Source: Psilocybe azurescens (lineage: Eukaryota; Basidiomycota; Agaricomycetes; Agaricales; Agrocybaceae). From it: 64,000 bases of DNA. Below are positions 11,414 through 25,872 of this stretch, one piece after another. The notes under the pieces are model-generated. The model saw nothing but the letters and a program-made list of their open reading frames with translations, did not search any database and was not told the DNA's origin. The translations under genes were made by a program, and so were the position numbers. Location of the stretch: NCBI GenBank assembly GCA_023853785.1, contig JAJIRX010000492.1, positions 186,001 to 250,000 on the forward strand, written 5' to 3'. Each line of letters begins with the position of its first letter. Positions within the stretch are counted from its first letter, which is position 1.

Positions 11414-12926
11414 AGTCAATCAAGGATAATAAACAGGCAGAATGAACGAAAAGAGATGGACGGTGGTGAAGGTTTGAGACTATCAAAGTTATTCAGACGC
11501 AATGGAAGAAAGAAAACGACACCAGTGTCGGGCAATCGTAGTTCTCTCGGCGCACTAGGCGACTGCTTTTGGCAACAGCCAGAAGATAGAAGGGGAAGGG
11601 AGAAAGTCGAAAGGGTGAAGAGAAATGGGAGTTCATTTTCTATTCTGCTGACTGACTTATAAACCAAAACCCACCGTGGCCATAATGTACCATCTTCCTT
11701 TTTGTTACGATATTTTACTCCACGACACGACCATCTCACGCATGCTTACCTACAGAACTTTGTCACCCTATAACCCGAAGCAACCATTTCAGCGGGCTCG
11801 CTTATTATTTACTGTACAGCGGCTGAATTATCTAACGTTTCTACCTTCAAAACCCACGGTCGGCTCCTTCGCCATTCGGCCATCGTTCCGTCAGTGATTG
11901 TTTAGATCGACGAATACTCTCCGCGCGGCGAATCATTTGTCTCTTGTTCCCTTTCCCCCTGAAAACCATCTAATGGTTAACAATCTGTCTCGGTCAGGAT
12001 TCGCCGCGTCTAATTTAAGCTTCTCTAAATATAGAGTTGGCCCTTAAGGCCTTAAGCTTGACCCGCAATCCTCCTCTTCACGACAAAATGGGCGTTGTTG
12101 CTAAGCAGCCTGCCTTGAACGGCGTCCTAACCACGTCCATAAATATCTTGCCCTGAAATTTGGCATGATATGTCATAGGTATTGATACTTTCTAGCCAGT
12201 CGGAAACCCCGTCGTCGAATCATTGTTGGTAGTGCAGAGTAGTCACGTACAACGAACATGTACAGAAGAAGTTTTAAAATCCCAAAGATGGACGGCGTTG
12301 ACTCAGAAGTAAAGCGACGACATCAGAAAGAGCGGCAGACAGAGCGGCAGAAAGCTGGCAAAGGGACGAATGGAGTTCCAAAATCTCATGGTGTATCAGC
12401 CATATGACCAAGTCTTTCTGCCTTCAAGGACGGTTACTACGCTGAGAAGTATGTGAGGACTCGAAATTTTCACCTTGTTCCTCAGATAAGTACATTTATT
12501 CTAGTCGCCAGTTCCATGCCATGCCAGAAGTCTGGAGCACAGTTAATCTTGATCCCAATCGTTTCTCTACACCAACAGTCAAAGTCGCACTGCAACGACG
12601 ACTGCAAAATTAAGCCTCCGACTAGCACACACTTTGTTCATCTAACATAACTTGTTAGACAGGTAGAGTATGACCTGGAGTCACCCTGGATACAAGTCAA
12701 CGATTGAGGCGACAATGTCGCCTCTGACTTAGACTCTCTACGTCCACAAACACTACCTACTATACATATTTTATATTACATACCAGATGCAATGTATCCT
12801 CCTCGGGACCCCTATTCAGAGTTTCTGCACCCGAATAAATCTGGACAGATAAGATAAGATTCAAATTATCAGTTATCGATCACAAATTTTTTCCGACCGA
12901 AACTAGCTTGAACTCGTACCGCGACA
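11414..12926. other. Intergenic, no gene supported
   Basis: 1.5 kb between the divergently transcribed secreted-protein gene and the SPE3-LYS9 gene, so it should hold both promoters. Only short unconvincing frames are present. No classical TATA box was identified close to the start at 12927. Confidence 0.4.
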
Positions 12927-15456
<2,530 letters not shown>

Positions 15457-16048
15457 ATCACCAGTACTTAGAGAAAGATTAAAGAAAGAGGGAGATACTT
15501 CTGTATCTTAAAACCGAAAGTGAGATTTAAAAATGTACTTGAATCAATGTATACTCTACATATGCCTGTGGCTTCTTAGAGGGGCCTGGCATGGTCTATA
15601 GGCTCATTTCCTTTGCGGGGTCTGTCAGCGCAAGGATCTCTATCGGAACAGATAATGTACAGAAACCTCTGAGAGATTCTTAAGTCATTACGGTTAGTCG
15701 TACTGAGTAGCCAAAAATTAATTTAACCTTGATGTTTATACGCTTCTGTATAAAGTCGATCGGTCGCAAGCTGGGATGGAAAGGCCCCATTGGCTTGACT
15801 TAAGAAAGATCGCCCACACTGACATTTTAAAACGGAGATTGAAACAGCTCGTACAGCCACAGTTGACAAAGATATTGTATCGTGTTTGTTTCAAAGGATT
15901 CCAACCAGGTTGGGTTAGGATAATGCTTTCACCGTTTCTATTGTTCAATCTCGACCTCTCAACTAAATTATCTACCGTGCACAATCCTCCCTCTACAACG
16001 TATACACTTTAATTCTGTACGACCACGACCCAGAACACCTGCGTAATC
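15457..16048. other. Intergenic, no gene seen
   Basis: This region holds the 3' flank of SPE3-LYS9 and the 5' flank of the F-box gene. No supported open frame is seen, and no clear TATA box. Confidence 0.45.
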
Positions 16049-17830
16049 ATGAATTCAGCTGAGAGAACCGTGATGCACCGAGTTCTGAACATCCCGGAAC
16101 TTCTCGACATGGTGTTCAGCTTTCTTGAGCCAGAGTCGAATGCCATTAACGCTAGAATATGCAGGAGGTGGTCTGAAATAGCCCTGGATGCACTCTGGAG
16201 GGATGTCAGGGATGTGCAGCTTTTGTTTGGGCTTTTGGCGCCACTGCGAGTGTGTGGCGGGAAAGATGAATTTCTGGTGAGAAGCCATGGTTTCATAGTT
16301 TTCTTTGTTATTGGCTTTGTGTTCTAATCCGAGTCCGACTAGGAATTCGAAAGAATGCCTGACTCAACTGACTGGAAGCGATTCGAGAAATACGGAAAGC
16401 GCGTACGACGGTTGGAGTACGATGTTCAACGTTGCCATACTCCGCTGAAGCAAAACGTGTTCGACGACGTCGCAAGGACGCGAACCCGGCTCGACATTCT
16501 GCCTAATATGCATACCCTACTCTGGAAAGCGCCACTCAGCCTTGCCGTCATGTTTATGCACAAAAGGATGAAGAACTTCTCCGTCTATCTCCCAGAACTC
16601 AAGGAGATATCACCACATCCGTTCTTCAAGGATGTGGCGGACCGCATGCCAAACTTGACCTCTCTCGACTTGCGGTCTACCGTGCCCATGCATAAATTCG
16701 AAGCGGAAGTGGTTAAGCTCTTCGAGCATTTGCCGAAGATTCAAAAGGTTACTTTTCCGCGGTATTATTTCACCACCCGTATCGCGGAAGCACTGTCAAG
16801 GCTCGAAAACCTCGGTATCATCGAGTTTCAGTATCTGGATGACCAAGGATCCGGCAACGTGAATGACGTTGTTCCGTTCATCCCGTCGCTCACGGAAGGC
16901 GCCTTTCCTATGCTGTGGGACCATTCTATGGCTGCATCGTTCGAAGATGCGGCACGGTTCCTCAACATACCATTTGCACCCACAAATCTAACCATGCTCT
17001 ATATAGACTCCTACGTCATCGAAACACCCACTGTCGTCCGGAACTTACTCAACACTATCTCAGAGAATTGCCAACTACTAACTTTCCTCGCCCTCGTGTC
17101 CCTACGCGACGCGAGCTCGTCCTCCGTCCTTTCGTTGGAGAACGAGTACGACCCTGACCTCGCGATCACCATCGACACTTTGAAACCGCTTTTTAAACTG
17201 CCGAATTTGACCACTCTAGAACTGGTGCATCAGTACCCGCTCGCATTGAAGAGTGAGGATATCAGGCTCTTCGCTGCATCTTGGCCCGCCCTTCGTAGCC
17301 TCTTACTTAACACCGAACCTGTTCTTCTCTCGAAATCGAATCTGACCTTGGACGATTTGCTCCCTTTCGCTCAGCATTGTCCGCAATTACGACATCTTGG
17401 CTTGTTCATCGACGCTAGATCCACGACAAACATATCACCCTCATCCTCGTTCTCGTCCTCGCCGCAGACGGTCCAGTTCAAAGCCCTTGAGCGCTTATCC
17501 ATGGGCGTAAGCCTCATCGAAGACGATAACGCTGTGACGCTCTTCCTCAGCCAGATACTCCCGCTCAATTGCCAAGTCGACTCCGGCATAACATGGGACG
17601 AATCCTTCCCCGTTCACGAAGAGGTGTCCTCTGTGGTGCAAGAGCGGTGCACGCTATGGAGCAAGGTTGCGGAGCTATTGCCTATACTGACGAAGTTGCG
17701 GACGCAGGAGAGGGCCAGGACGAAGGCGATGGAGATGGAGCTCGAGGATTTGAGGATGAGGACGAAGGTGTTGAAGGATAGTGCCGCGTTGGGGGTAAGA
17801 TTGGATATCTCGAGTTGTGTGATGATTTAG
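16049..17830 (+). CDS. F-box protein with CaaX-like C-terminus, 2 exons
   Basis: Exons 16049-16276 and 16343-17830 give 571 residues. The N-terminus carries an F-box: VLNIPELLDMVFSFLEPESN...RICRRWSEIALDALWRD (residues ~12-50), the Skp1-binding motif of SCF ubiquitin ligase adaptors. The rest is a leucine-rich-repeat-like region (LTSLDLRS, LTMLYIDS, LTTLELVHQYPLAL, LRHLGLFID) that would bind a substrate. The protein ends ...DISSCVMI-stop. A cysteine four residues from the end followed by aliphatic V-M and a final I fits a CaaX prenylation box, with I favouring geranylgeranylation or tolerated by farnesyltransferase. Human FBXL2 is a known prenylated F-box/LRR protein, which makes membrane targeting a reasonable inference. 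Basidiomycetes have many F-box genes; the substrate is unknown. Confidence 0.85.
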
Positions 17831-18089
17831 AGGACTGCGTGTAGTGGACAGGATATTGGCGCATCAAAAATATTTTATCTAACGTTGTTTCTGTGTCTGT
17901 CACTTTCATATTTTTTCGACTGCTCTAGTACATAAATCACAGTAATACGCGGACGCGCAAGCATACAACTATGGATACTATTATTGTTAGGTGGTTCAAA
18001 CCTAAGTTGGGTCGCCGTCGCATTCGCCGGCCGCCTTCTTGCATTTGATGAAATTATATAAGATTGTTTCAACTTCCGCTCACTACTTT

Positions 18090-18711
18090 ATCTGACACCA
18101 CGACATCGCAGAAAGGCAAAATGCAGGAAGGGGTGACATACTTGCTGCCTGAGGTATACAGTGACTCCATTTGTTGTGGCCTTAGTCTGATGTAGGATGA
18201 CCGCAGGAAAGATCAATGGAGGTGACAGCAGACGACGTAATTAAAGTTATGCAGTTTGAGCGGAAGGAGCATAAAAAGAGACTATGCGCTTGAAGAAGGA
18301 AAAGGCGGACTTAGAGAAGAGATTAGAGGCGCTGGCACAACAGGCTGAAAGGACGGCTCAGGCACTGACTCGGATGGAGGCAAGGTTCGAACTGGCGCTG
18401 GCACAACAAGCTGAAAGGTTCGAATTGGCGCTGGCACAACAAGCCGAAAGGGCTACTCAGGTGGAGGCGAGGTTCCAATCGTCATTGGCACAAATCCAAT
18501 TGTCGCTGGCTCGAGAGACCGAAAGGGCATCCCAGGCGGAGAAGGCCTTGGCAGAGGCACACACTGCCCAAGCTAAGAAACTCGAAGACATCGAGGCCTT
18601 CATTGCAAGTGGGGTGTGTCCTCCTGTCGATTTCTCTTTCTGTACAATACTAATCCCTGACCCTTTTAGTGCCGCACTGATACTATCGCGTATTACCGCA
18701 TCAAAAATAGG
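18090..18711 (+). pseudogene. Truncated duplicate of the coiled-coil gene at 32615-34250
   Basis: About 620 bases match, at DNA level and in the same order, the end of intron 2, exon 3, intron 3, exon 4, intron 4 and the start of exon 5 of the coiled-coil gene at 32615-34250. Introns are kept (for example the shared GACTCCATTTGTTGTGGCC at 18161-18179 and 33270-33288), so this is a DNA-level duplication and not a retrocopy. The copy has one base less around 18270-18282, which shifts the frame, and lacks the 5' exons and most of the last exon. The surviving frame 18284-18862 encodes ALAQQAER-type heptads. Similarity stops abruptly at about 18711. Probably a dead fragment. Confidence 0.75.
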
Positions 18712-18940
18712 GCCCGTTCAGCTGGCAAGCTCCGTGGAGCCTAAACGGCCAGGCCCCAGCTCTGACGGAGTTTGCATTTGGTCGGGGCGAACCCCCACGA
18801 TTTCCGGGGTGTGGTCACACTTGATCACAACGATTAGATTAGATTTGCTAATGATAAAATGAATGAAGTTGACAATTTCCCGGTTCTTTCCCATTACTCC
18901 CACATTCGAGATAGGGTGATTCACGGTAAGCAACTTTGGT

Positions 18941-18998
18941 CCCAACTTGCTGTCCAACTTGATCTTCAACTTTTATCAAGTTGGAAGTGAAGTTGGGG
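18941..18998. repeat. Imperfect hairpin built from CAACTT/AAGTTG words
   Basis: The 10-base word CCAACTTGAT (18954-18963) is followed after an 11-base loop by its exact complement ATCAAGTTGG (18975-18984). Outside a 5-base mismatch on both sides, CCCAACTT (18941-18948) pairs with AAGTTGGG (18990-18997). More CAACTT and AAGTTG words lie on both sides up to about 19205. This looks like the core of a short foldback or MITE-like element; its outer ends were not found. Confidence 0.55.
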
Positions 18999-21347
18999 TG
19001 CAAATTGTGGTCCGGAGCACAATTTCCAACTTTTGACTATTTGGTTTCCTCTGTTCCTTGTGTATTATATATCAGGGCATATTATTTCATTCTCATTTTA
19101 TATATATTAAAATCTCGGTGGAAGGGCTTGAAAATGCGGAGTTGTAAGTTGAGTTGAAGTCAAGTTGGGGATGGAACTCGTTCAGTCTTCCTTTCCAACT
19201 TTGACCACCATCTTAACCCCAAAAATAACGAACTCTTCTGCCGGATTGTTCTCCAGTCTCAACCCTCAACCTCTGGTAATTCATAGCAATGCGCTACTTA
19301 TTGATATGGTTTTTGTGGCATCATGGCATCATCCAATAAAATATTCCAACGACGCGATATAGCATATTTCTCGGGGAACTAATCCGCAGAAGGCGCCTAT
19401 ATATCCATCGATCTATATAAACGCATCTGTGCCAAGCTCTCAGGCGACATATTATACATATCAACTCTGAGTTCCAGTAGCCGACTAGACCCGGGCGACT
19501 GTTCCCTCTTCTTTTTACGTCCTACGCGCTCAAGTTGCTCTTGCTCCGTGCAAATCTTTGAAAGAGAACCCATGCATGGTCTACATAGTAGCCCAGAGAT
19601 CTCATCCACCATCCTCTTTGATGCCAAATTCCCGTCAAATACCCCTGGAATAGCCTTGCGTAGTCACATTGCACATTGTTGTAGGGTATGCGACCGTGGC
19701 TCTCTGGGGATGCTTCCGCTTGGAATTGGACACTGGCTTGGTGGCTTCGAGAGGCTGTTATAGGGGATTTGATACGGAGTCGAGGGCCCGCCGGACCGCT
19801 TGCCGGTTCTGCGTCACTGATATGTAATGCCATCGTATGGACTTACCCGCGCGGTTACCCAGCTCAATTATGATCTGGTCAATCGACAACTTGGATGTTG
19901 CTCCATTTGACTCCGTGATTCTGTCAATTCATTGACATTGACCCCGCGCTGTAGAAGAGAATTTAGCAGGAGAAGCTTCATGCCCTCCGACAGAAGGATG
20001 TGTCAGTCATATCTTTCGCGAGGACATAGCGGTTACTTTTGTATGATTCTTGTCACTGCACTAATTCTTCTGCAGCCTACGGTTAATCGAGAAGATCTTT
20101 TCGCTTGCTTGGCTTATTTTCGACTGACGCTCTTGTTGACATGCACATTTTGAATGGTGATCAATGGCGAAGTATCTCACTTAGCGTATCTTTGCTGCTG
20201 TCAGCGATTTTTATCTTTAGTGGAGTGATTATCCTTGTTTCAGACCAACTGATCCATATGTACACCCTACTCTAATTTCGCTCATGTTTGGTGTCCCATT
20301 GGTCAGCTCTTCTCGGTGGATGCGGGGTATGTCTGATTGCCCTGTCCGAAACCAGACGTGTATGCCGTTATTCGTCAATAGACTTCATGGTTCTGAAGGC
20401 CAGTCCCCCAATTTTACTCATCTATGTACTCACGATACTAGGGATCGAGCTAATTTCTACTTCGGGGTGAATCGTCATATGGGGACAGCATATCTGTTAA
20501 GATACTCACCTTCAATTTGTTCCTGATTGTCTGAAAACATCGTTACCTCATTGCCCCGGAATAGGCGCGGAGGTTTGGAAGGCATGGATCTCATTTTCGG
20601 GGCCCGTATCTGTAGGAAAGTTATGTCGAGAACTTAAGAAGAGGTAACTTCGATGATTACTCAAGTACTCACACTGGCAGGATGTTGGTACGAGCTATCG
20701 ACTAACGAAATGAAAGTAAGCTTTCATATACATCTCTCGACAATTAATGACGGTCATCTATCCCCAAGTTTTTTGGCCTACATCAATGGGTACACATAGT
20801 ACTCATGACCTGTCATTTACTATATATGCAGCGCTGGAGAAGGTTTCTCCTGGTTAGCATATGGACTCCATCATTCTCAACATATAAATATAGACCAGCT
20901 TTCGATGTATTCGGAGCACTGAAATGACTTCCTCATCGTCCTATACTTCGTGCAGAGAAATTGATGACAAACGAAAACAAGTAAATCTTTTCCAATAGCA
21001 TTTTGTTCTTGGAGAGCAGAAACAACTTCGGCAAAACACCCACTCAAGTTTCTTGGAACTATGTCCACAACCCCACTCCGGGCCGCAACGGGAAGCCGAC
21101 TGATTAGGCAGGATTTTATTGCTACCCCATCCTTCTACATTTCCGTGTCCAAAAACTGACACACGGGCCTCACATGCCCCGCTAACTCTATAAGGTGTGT
21201 GAAAAATGAGTTACACTTCCGTAACTTTATCCTTCAGAAGCACCATGGATGCTATAAGTACGCGGACTCCAATGACAGTCCGCCCTTGGTTCGAACTTCG
21301 TTCATCCAATCCCTTCTCCCTACATTGGGCACTAATCTGGCTACAAT
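18999..21347. other. Mostly non-coding; possible decayed gene on the minus strand at 19397-19833
   Basis: Two overlapping minus-strand frames (19833-19522 and 19627-19397) could be joined by one frame change into a ~130-residue stretch containing RMVDEISGLLCRPCMGSL and a basic RVGRKKKREQ patch. No family is recognised and no clean splice model connects them. From 19850 to 21347 nothing convincing was found. Confidence 0.3.
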
Positions 21348-23858
21348 ATGAAGGGACAGGCCGTGGATAGCATATTCAAGAACATTCGGGTCTATTGTGA
21401 GTCTAGCTTCCTAGATCCGGATACTGCAACTGTGCGTTAATCCAAATACAGGGCTAGCCTTCATAGTTTACTGGGGAATTGTACTATTTGGATATGACAC
21501 GTAGGCTGCAACGTCCGCCTGTTGAAGCTCGTTTACTAACATTCTGGAACTATAGGGGTATTGGGTACTGATGCCGCTCTTGCCTACTTATCCCCTTTAC
21601 TGACTTTCTCATTCTTGATCGCTTCAGGGGTGGCGTTGTTAGCGCACCACTTTTCCAACAACGGTTCGACCTGATACGGTTCAAACCTGACGGAACATCC
21701 GACCCTAAAAGGGCAAATAATGTTTCGTCCAATGTCGTCTCTGTCCTCCAGGCGGGAGCGTTCTTTGGAGCGTTGGGAAGCGCGCCTATATCATGTCAGT
21801 TGAAAGCTCTATTGATTTAAATAAGCTGGGGAATTCCTAACTGAAAGAACGGCATACAGCGAGAATAGGACGACGTATGACGTTATTCGGTTTCAGCATC
21901 ATCTTCGTCGTCGGCGCGGTGAGTGGAAGGATGCTCTACCGACTGCACGTACTTATTCCGGAATCACGATAGATCTTGACCACTGTCGCCAACAATTTGT
22001 CAGAGATATATGCCGGTCGAGTCATCTCTGGTATTGGTATTGGAGCGATCTCTGCTGTTGCTCCAGCATACGTATCCGAGTGTTCGCCCAAGGAGGTTCG
22101 AGGAAGAATCACAGGGCTATTCCAGATAATGGTCAGTCGTACCGTGTCTTTTGTCGGATCAGCTTCGAACCATTTTCAACGCATGCCATTCAGGTTGCAT
22201 TTGGCGTAATGATTTCCTATTTTGTAAACTGTTTGTGTCATCATTCATGTCGCGCTCAGGGCTCTCTGTCTCACGTTGGTTTCCCCCAGTTGGTGTCGGG
22301 ATCCATCAACCCAATAGTCCCAACGTATGGAGAATTCCGTTTGGATTTCAACTTGTGCCAGCTGGGATCATGGTTATGGGCCTCTTGACAGTCAAGGTAA
22401 GCCTCCGGAGCGCTGCGTTTCAATGGATCACTTCTCGATCTCAGTGTAACTCCAGGAATCACCCCGTTGGCTTGCTTCGGTCGGTAGAAATGAAGAAGCA
22501 CTTGAAAACCTAGCGTATTTGCGCCGGGATCGTCCCGACTCGATCGACGTCCTACACGAGATGGCGGAAATAGACGTTGCTATTCTCGAGGAGCGCGAAG
22601 CTAGAAAGGGACTGGGATTGAAAGAGGCTTTCTTTGGGAAGGGAAACTTTATCCGCTTTGTTATCGCCTTCTTCATTTTCTTCCTCCAGCAATGGGCAGG
22701 CCAAAATTCAGTCAAGTAAGTCCCGTCCGAAGCTATGCCGTCCTTTCATTAATGCTGTTTTCTCACAACCGCTATTCTTAGCTACTACGCTCCCCAGATT
22801 TTTGCCTCTGTGAGTTGGAATCCTTTTTGCTTTTTGGGCACCTTTACTGAACTGCCCAAAGATTGGGTTCACTGCTCGCAAAAACTCCCTGTTAGCCAGT
22901 GGTATCTATGGTGTGTGCTCTAAGCGCCTTATATTCTTTAACAGCCCTCCTTAATGTAAACACACCCCGATAGGTGTCGTCAAGCTCGTCGCGACTTCCC
23001 TCTTCATCTTCTTCGGGGTCGAGACTCTCGGGCGCAGGATCTCGCTGTTCATTTCCGCAATGGGAATGGGAACCTTGTTCTTCATCATCGGCGCTATCTT
23101 AAAAACCCACCCGCCGCCGGCAATAGATGCAAATCATGCAGCTGCCAATCCTCCTCCAGCGTCGAAGGCGATGGCTGCTATGCTCTATATATACGTCTGC
23201 TTCTACTCTATGGGATGGGGTGAGTCTGGATATCGGAACGCCCAGGTCCTTCTTGAACTCTGCTGAGGCCACTGCTTATTTTAGGGCCATTACCATGGGT
23301 ATACGTATCTGATATTTTCCCGACGCGAACGCGGCATTACGGCCTTGCTCTGGCAAGTGCATCCCAGTGGCTATGGAGTACGTTCCGAATCGCATCGGAT
23401 AATCTCACTATGATCGTTGTTTGATCCTGACGCACCTTTCCAATTTTCATCATTAAAGATTTCGTCGTTTCGAAGGTTACGCCGACGTTGAATACGGACC
23501 TAGGGTATAAAATGTTCCTGATGTTCGCAGCAATTAACGTGGGAGGAATGGCTGTGTTCTCCTTGTAAGTTTGCGCACCTGGGCGTAACTACCTGCGTCA
23601 ATGGATGGATTGGCTGATGATCACACTAAAAATAGACTCATACCGGAGACCAAAGGACGCAGTCTGGAGGAGATGGATGTCATCTTTGGCTCTATTTCGT
23701 CTGAGCAGAGACAATCAGATATCGATAGAAGAGAAAGAGGTCAGTCTTAGTCCATGTTTTTCTAGCCGAATGTACCTGCCGATAACTGACTAAAATCTCC
23801 GATTCTTCCAGAATTTAATCGTATCTCTTCACATCCATCGTCTTCTGAGAAAGTTTGA
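21348..23858 (+). CDS. Hexose transporter-like MFS sugar transporter, 16 exons
   Basis: Exons: 21348-21396, 21452-21500, 21556-21564, 21628-21794, 21860-21918, 21973-22131, 22194-22230, 22260-22396, 22456-22715, 22782-22809, 22862-22910, 22974-23219, 23285-23377, 23459-23564, 23636-23739 and 23812-23858. All phases agree and give 532 residues. Sugar-porter signatures are in place: GYDTGIGGGVV in the first transmembrane region, APISSRIGRRMTL (loop 2/3), GRVISGIGIGAISAVAPAYVSE, SPKEVRGRITG, ESPRWLASVGR, QQWAGQNSVNYYAPQIF, GVETLGRRISL, SDIFPTRTRHYGLALASASQWLWNF and the C-terminal LIPETKGRSLEEMD. A plasma-membrane proton symporter or facilitator for hexoses is the likely role; substrate preference cannot be read. 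Exon 3 is only 9 nt but encodes part of the invariant DTG-GGVV loop. The 22260-22396 exon replaces the usual short loop by a longer extracellular stretch. Confidence 0.92.
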
Positions 23859-24462
23859 TAATCTTTCTTTCGATGTATTTAATACAATCATGAAGTATCT
23901 AGTGTATGATAATATGCATTGTGATCTGATTTTCTATCTGAGCCGAGAGCTCGTCAATTGTTCGAGTTTGAGCGAGTTGCCTGATGAAATTACCTGTGAA
24001 ATGACTTGTAGAAGGTTATTTTTGCATATGTGGGAAGACTTCATCACTGGAATCTGCTCAAGTTGAGGTAAAATCAATAAGATACAGATAAAAACGGAAA
24101 ATAGTCATTCAGCTGATCATGACATGCCAGGACACATTGTTTTCCATCATCTGTCGATCACTAGTACTGCATCGTTTCCAAGTTACTAGAACCTAATCAT
24201 GGTGATGCTGATTCCGAGTATGGACTTGGGTACTCAGGAGGGAGTTTCACCATCGTTAATTCTCGGCGAAAACATATATTCCTGGATATATAAACCCAAG
24301 CGCAAGCAAATGGGATCGTTAGTTTCACTTCTTTCAAGTTTCCCTTCTTCCTTTTCTTCACTCTCTTTTCTTGGACCAGGCGTCCATACTTGCTTCATTC
24401 TTGCTTGATTTGCCTCCCTCTACGCTTGTTAGCTCTTCTCATCTTTTAAATCTATCTTTGCT
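23859..24462. other. Intergenic with promoter of the following gene
   Basis: No gene is seen. The only notable element is the TATA box annotated separately, followed by a pyrimidine-rich stretch (TTTCTTC/CTTCC words, 24318-24450) typical of fungal transcription start regions. Confidence 0.5.
24287..24294 (+). promoter_or_regulatory. TATA box (TATATAAA) upstream of small secreted protein gene
   Basis: A consensus TATATAAA lies about 170 bases upstream of the ATG at 24463, with a C/T-rich run between the two. This arrangement is common in highly expressed fungal genes. Confidence 0.5.
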
Positions 24463-25338
24463 ATGTTTGGTCTAGCCATCCTCTCGGTTTTCGTTTTGAC
24501 GGCTATTAATTGTGCCAACGCGGCACCTATCCAACCACTGGAAAGGCGGATAGATCAGACTATCTCGGCTGCAACAAAGCCCTGGCAAGACGCCTGCGTG
24601 AGTATATGCATTGATCATTCTGGAAGTATTCATCAATTGACGGTTATATAATGCAATATTGTCTGGTAGATCAAGGCCGGAGGGACACAAGACAAATGCA
24701 GTGGCGTGGCAGTCCCGGCTTTCACTAGTCTCCTGGAAGCTGGCGGCGTATGCGACCAGCAGAACGCGGCTGATGCGATGATAGACCTAGCAAAACAGCT
24801 AGGAAACGATCCTGAGATGATCAGACTCGCACAGATTTTTGTGCAGCAGCCTCGAAACTCGGTACGTGGTTAAAGTTACGATATCGTTGTATGGACATTG
24901 CTCACTCCATGACTGGAAATTAGCCCAATACCCAGCAAATCCCTTACTGTCAAGTTGTTCCTAAGAATGAAGAGCTCAGCGGGTTATTCCACTGCCAGTT
25001 TTCGGGGTCAGATTTTACGAAATTCAGTGGGGATCAAAGCGGGAATGTACCCCTCGGACTCACATCTCTGACTCCCCCTGGATCTTGCCCAGCAAATCCT
25101 GAAGGTCCTGTTCAAGATGGCGTGCAGTTGAACACTCTTGTTCACGACCCTATTGCTGAGTGAGTACTCTAGCAATCTCGAGAAGGAGAGTTGATGATGC
25201 TGACCATACACAAGTACGGGCATAAACAGCGTTTCGAGTGGAGGCAACGTTCAAGCATCGTCTGTACCGCAGGTTTCGTCGGCGGTAGTCCCTACGGCAA
25301 GTCCAAGTATTGCAAGTTCCTGTAACATAAGCCCGTAA
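24463..25338 (+). CDS. Small secreted cysteine-containing protein of unknown function, 4 exons
   Basis: Exons 24463-24597, 24670-24861, 24924-25159 and 25215-25338 give 228 residues. Signal peptide MFGLAILSVFVLTAINCANA; a dibasic LERR follows the mature start. The domain has conserved-looking blocks KAGGTQDKCSGVAVPAF, LLEAGGVCDQQNAADAMIDL, AKQLGNDPEMIRLAQIFVQQ, YCQVVPKNEELSGLFHCQF and GNVPLGLTSLTPPGSCPANP, with cysteines likely to form disulfides. I recognise this as a recurrent basidiomycete small-secreted-protein family without an assigned role. The last exon is Ser/Thr/Val rich. No frame errors. Confidence 0.8.
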
Positions 25339-25815
25339 AGAGTGTCTTGAAATTACGTGTCTTTCTAAAATTAAATACGCGCGTGTGTTTGTGGCATGTT
25401 CTCTGAGGCTTGAGCAGAGATGATTGGCATGGACATACGAGATATTATTACACTTATTGTTCCGTTGAACATCCTGAACATCAGATCTAGTCCTTCAAGC
25501 CTCAAGTTTAAAGCTGGTGAAAGCGGCAGTTACGCGTTCATGAGTCGTCATCATGAATCGCGCTGTGATGCATCATGTGATCTGTAACATAGTATCACTT
25601 GTCATTTTTTCCGCGACCAAATGGCGACCAATGGGATGGGGAGAATCAAATGCAATGCTCTGAAAGAACCAAGGGAGAACAAGGGTATCACTCGTACATT
25701 TAGATACACAGGTTCGCAACACTCGGAGATCTGAGCTTTAGTAACTACCTGCTGTAGAATGATGCACTTATACCCGTGTACCTTAGCGCTCTGACCGCTT
25801 CCTACACGTTAAGGA

Positions 25816-25872
25816 ACAGATTCAAAAAAGAAGAAAGTAGTGTATACACTACTTTCTTCTTTTTGAATCTGT
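25816..25872. repeat. 57-base near-perfect palindrome
   Basis: Left arm 25816-25844 and right arm 25845-25872 are complementary over 28 base pairs; the only defect is one unpaired A in a run (six A at 25824-25829 against five T at 25860-25864). The centre is GTATAC with no loop. It lies about 355 bases before the F-box-like start codon at 26227, in the intergenic region or 5' leader. Confidence 0.9.

Noticed and set aside
12090..12160. Short ATG frame (MGVVAKQPALNGV...)
   Set aside because: 22 codons only, no supporting context.
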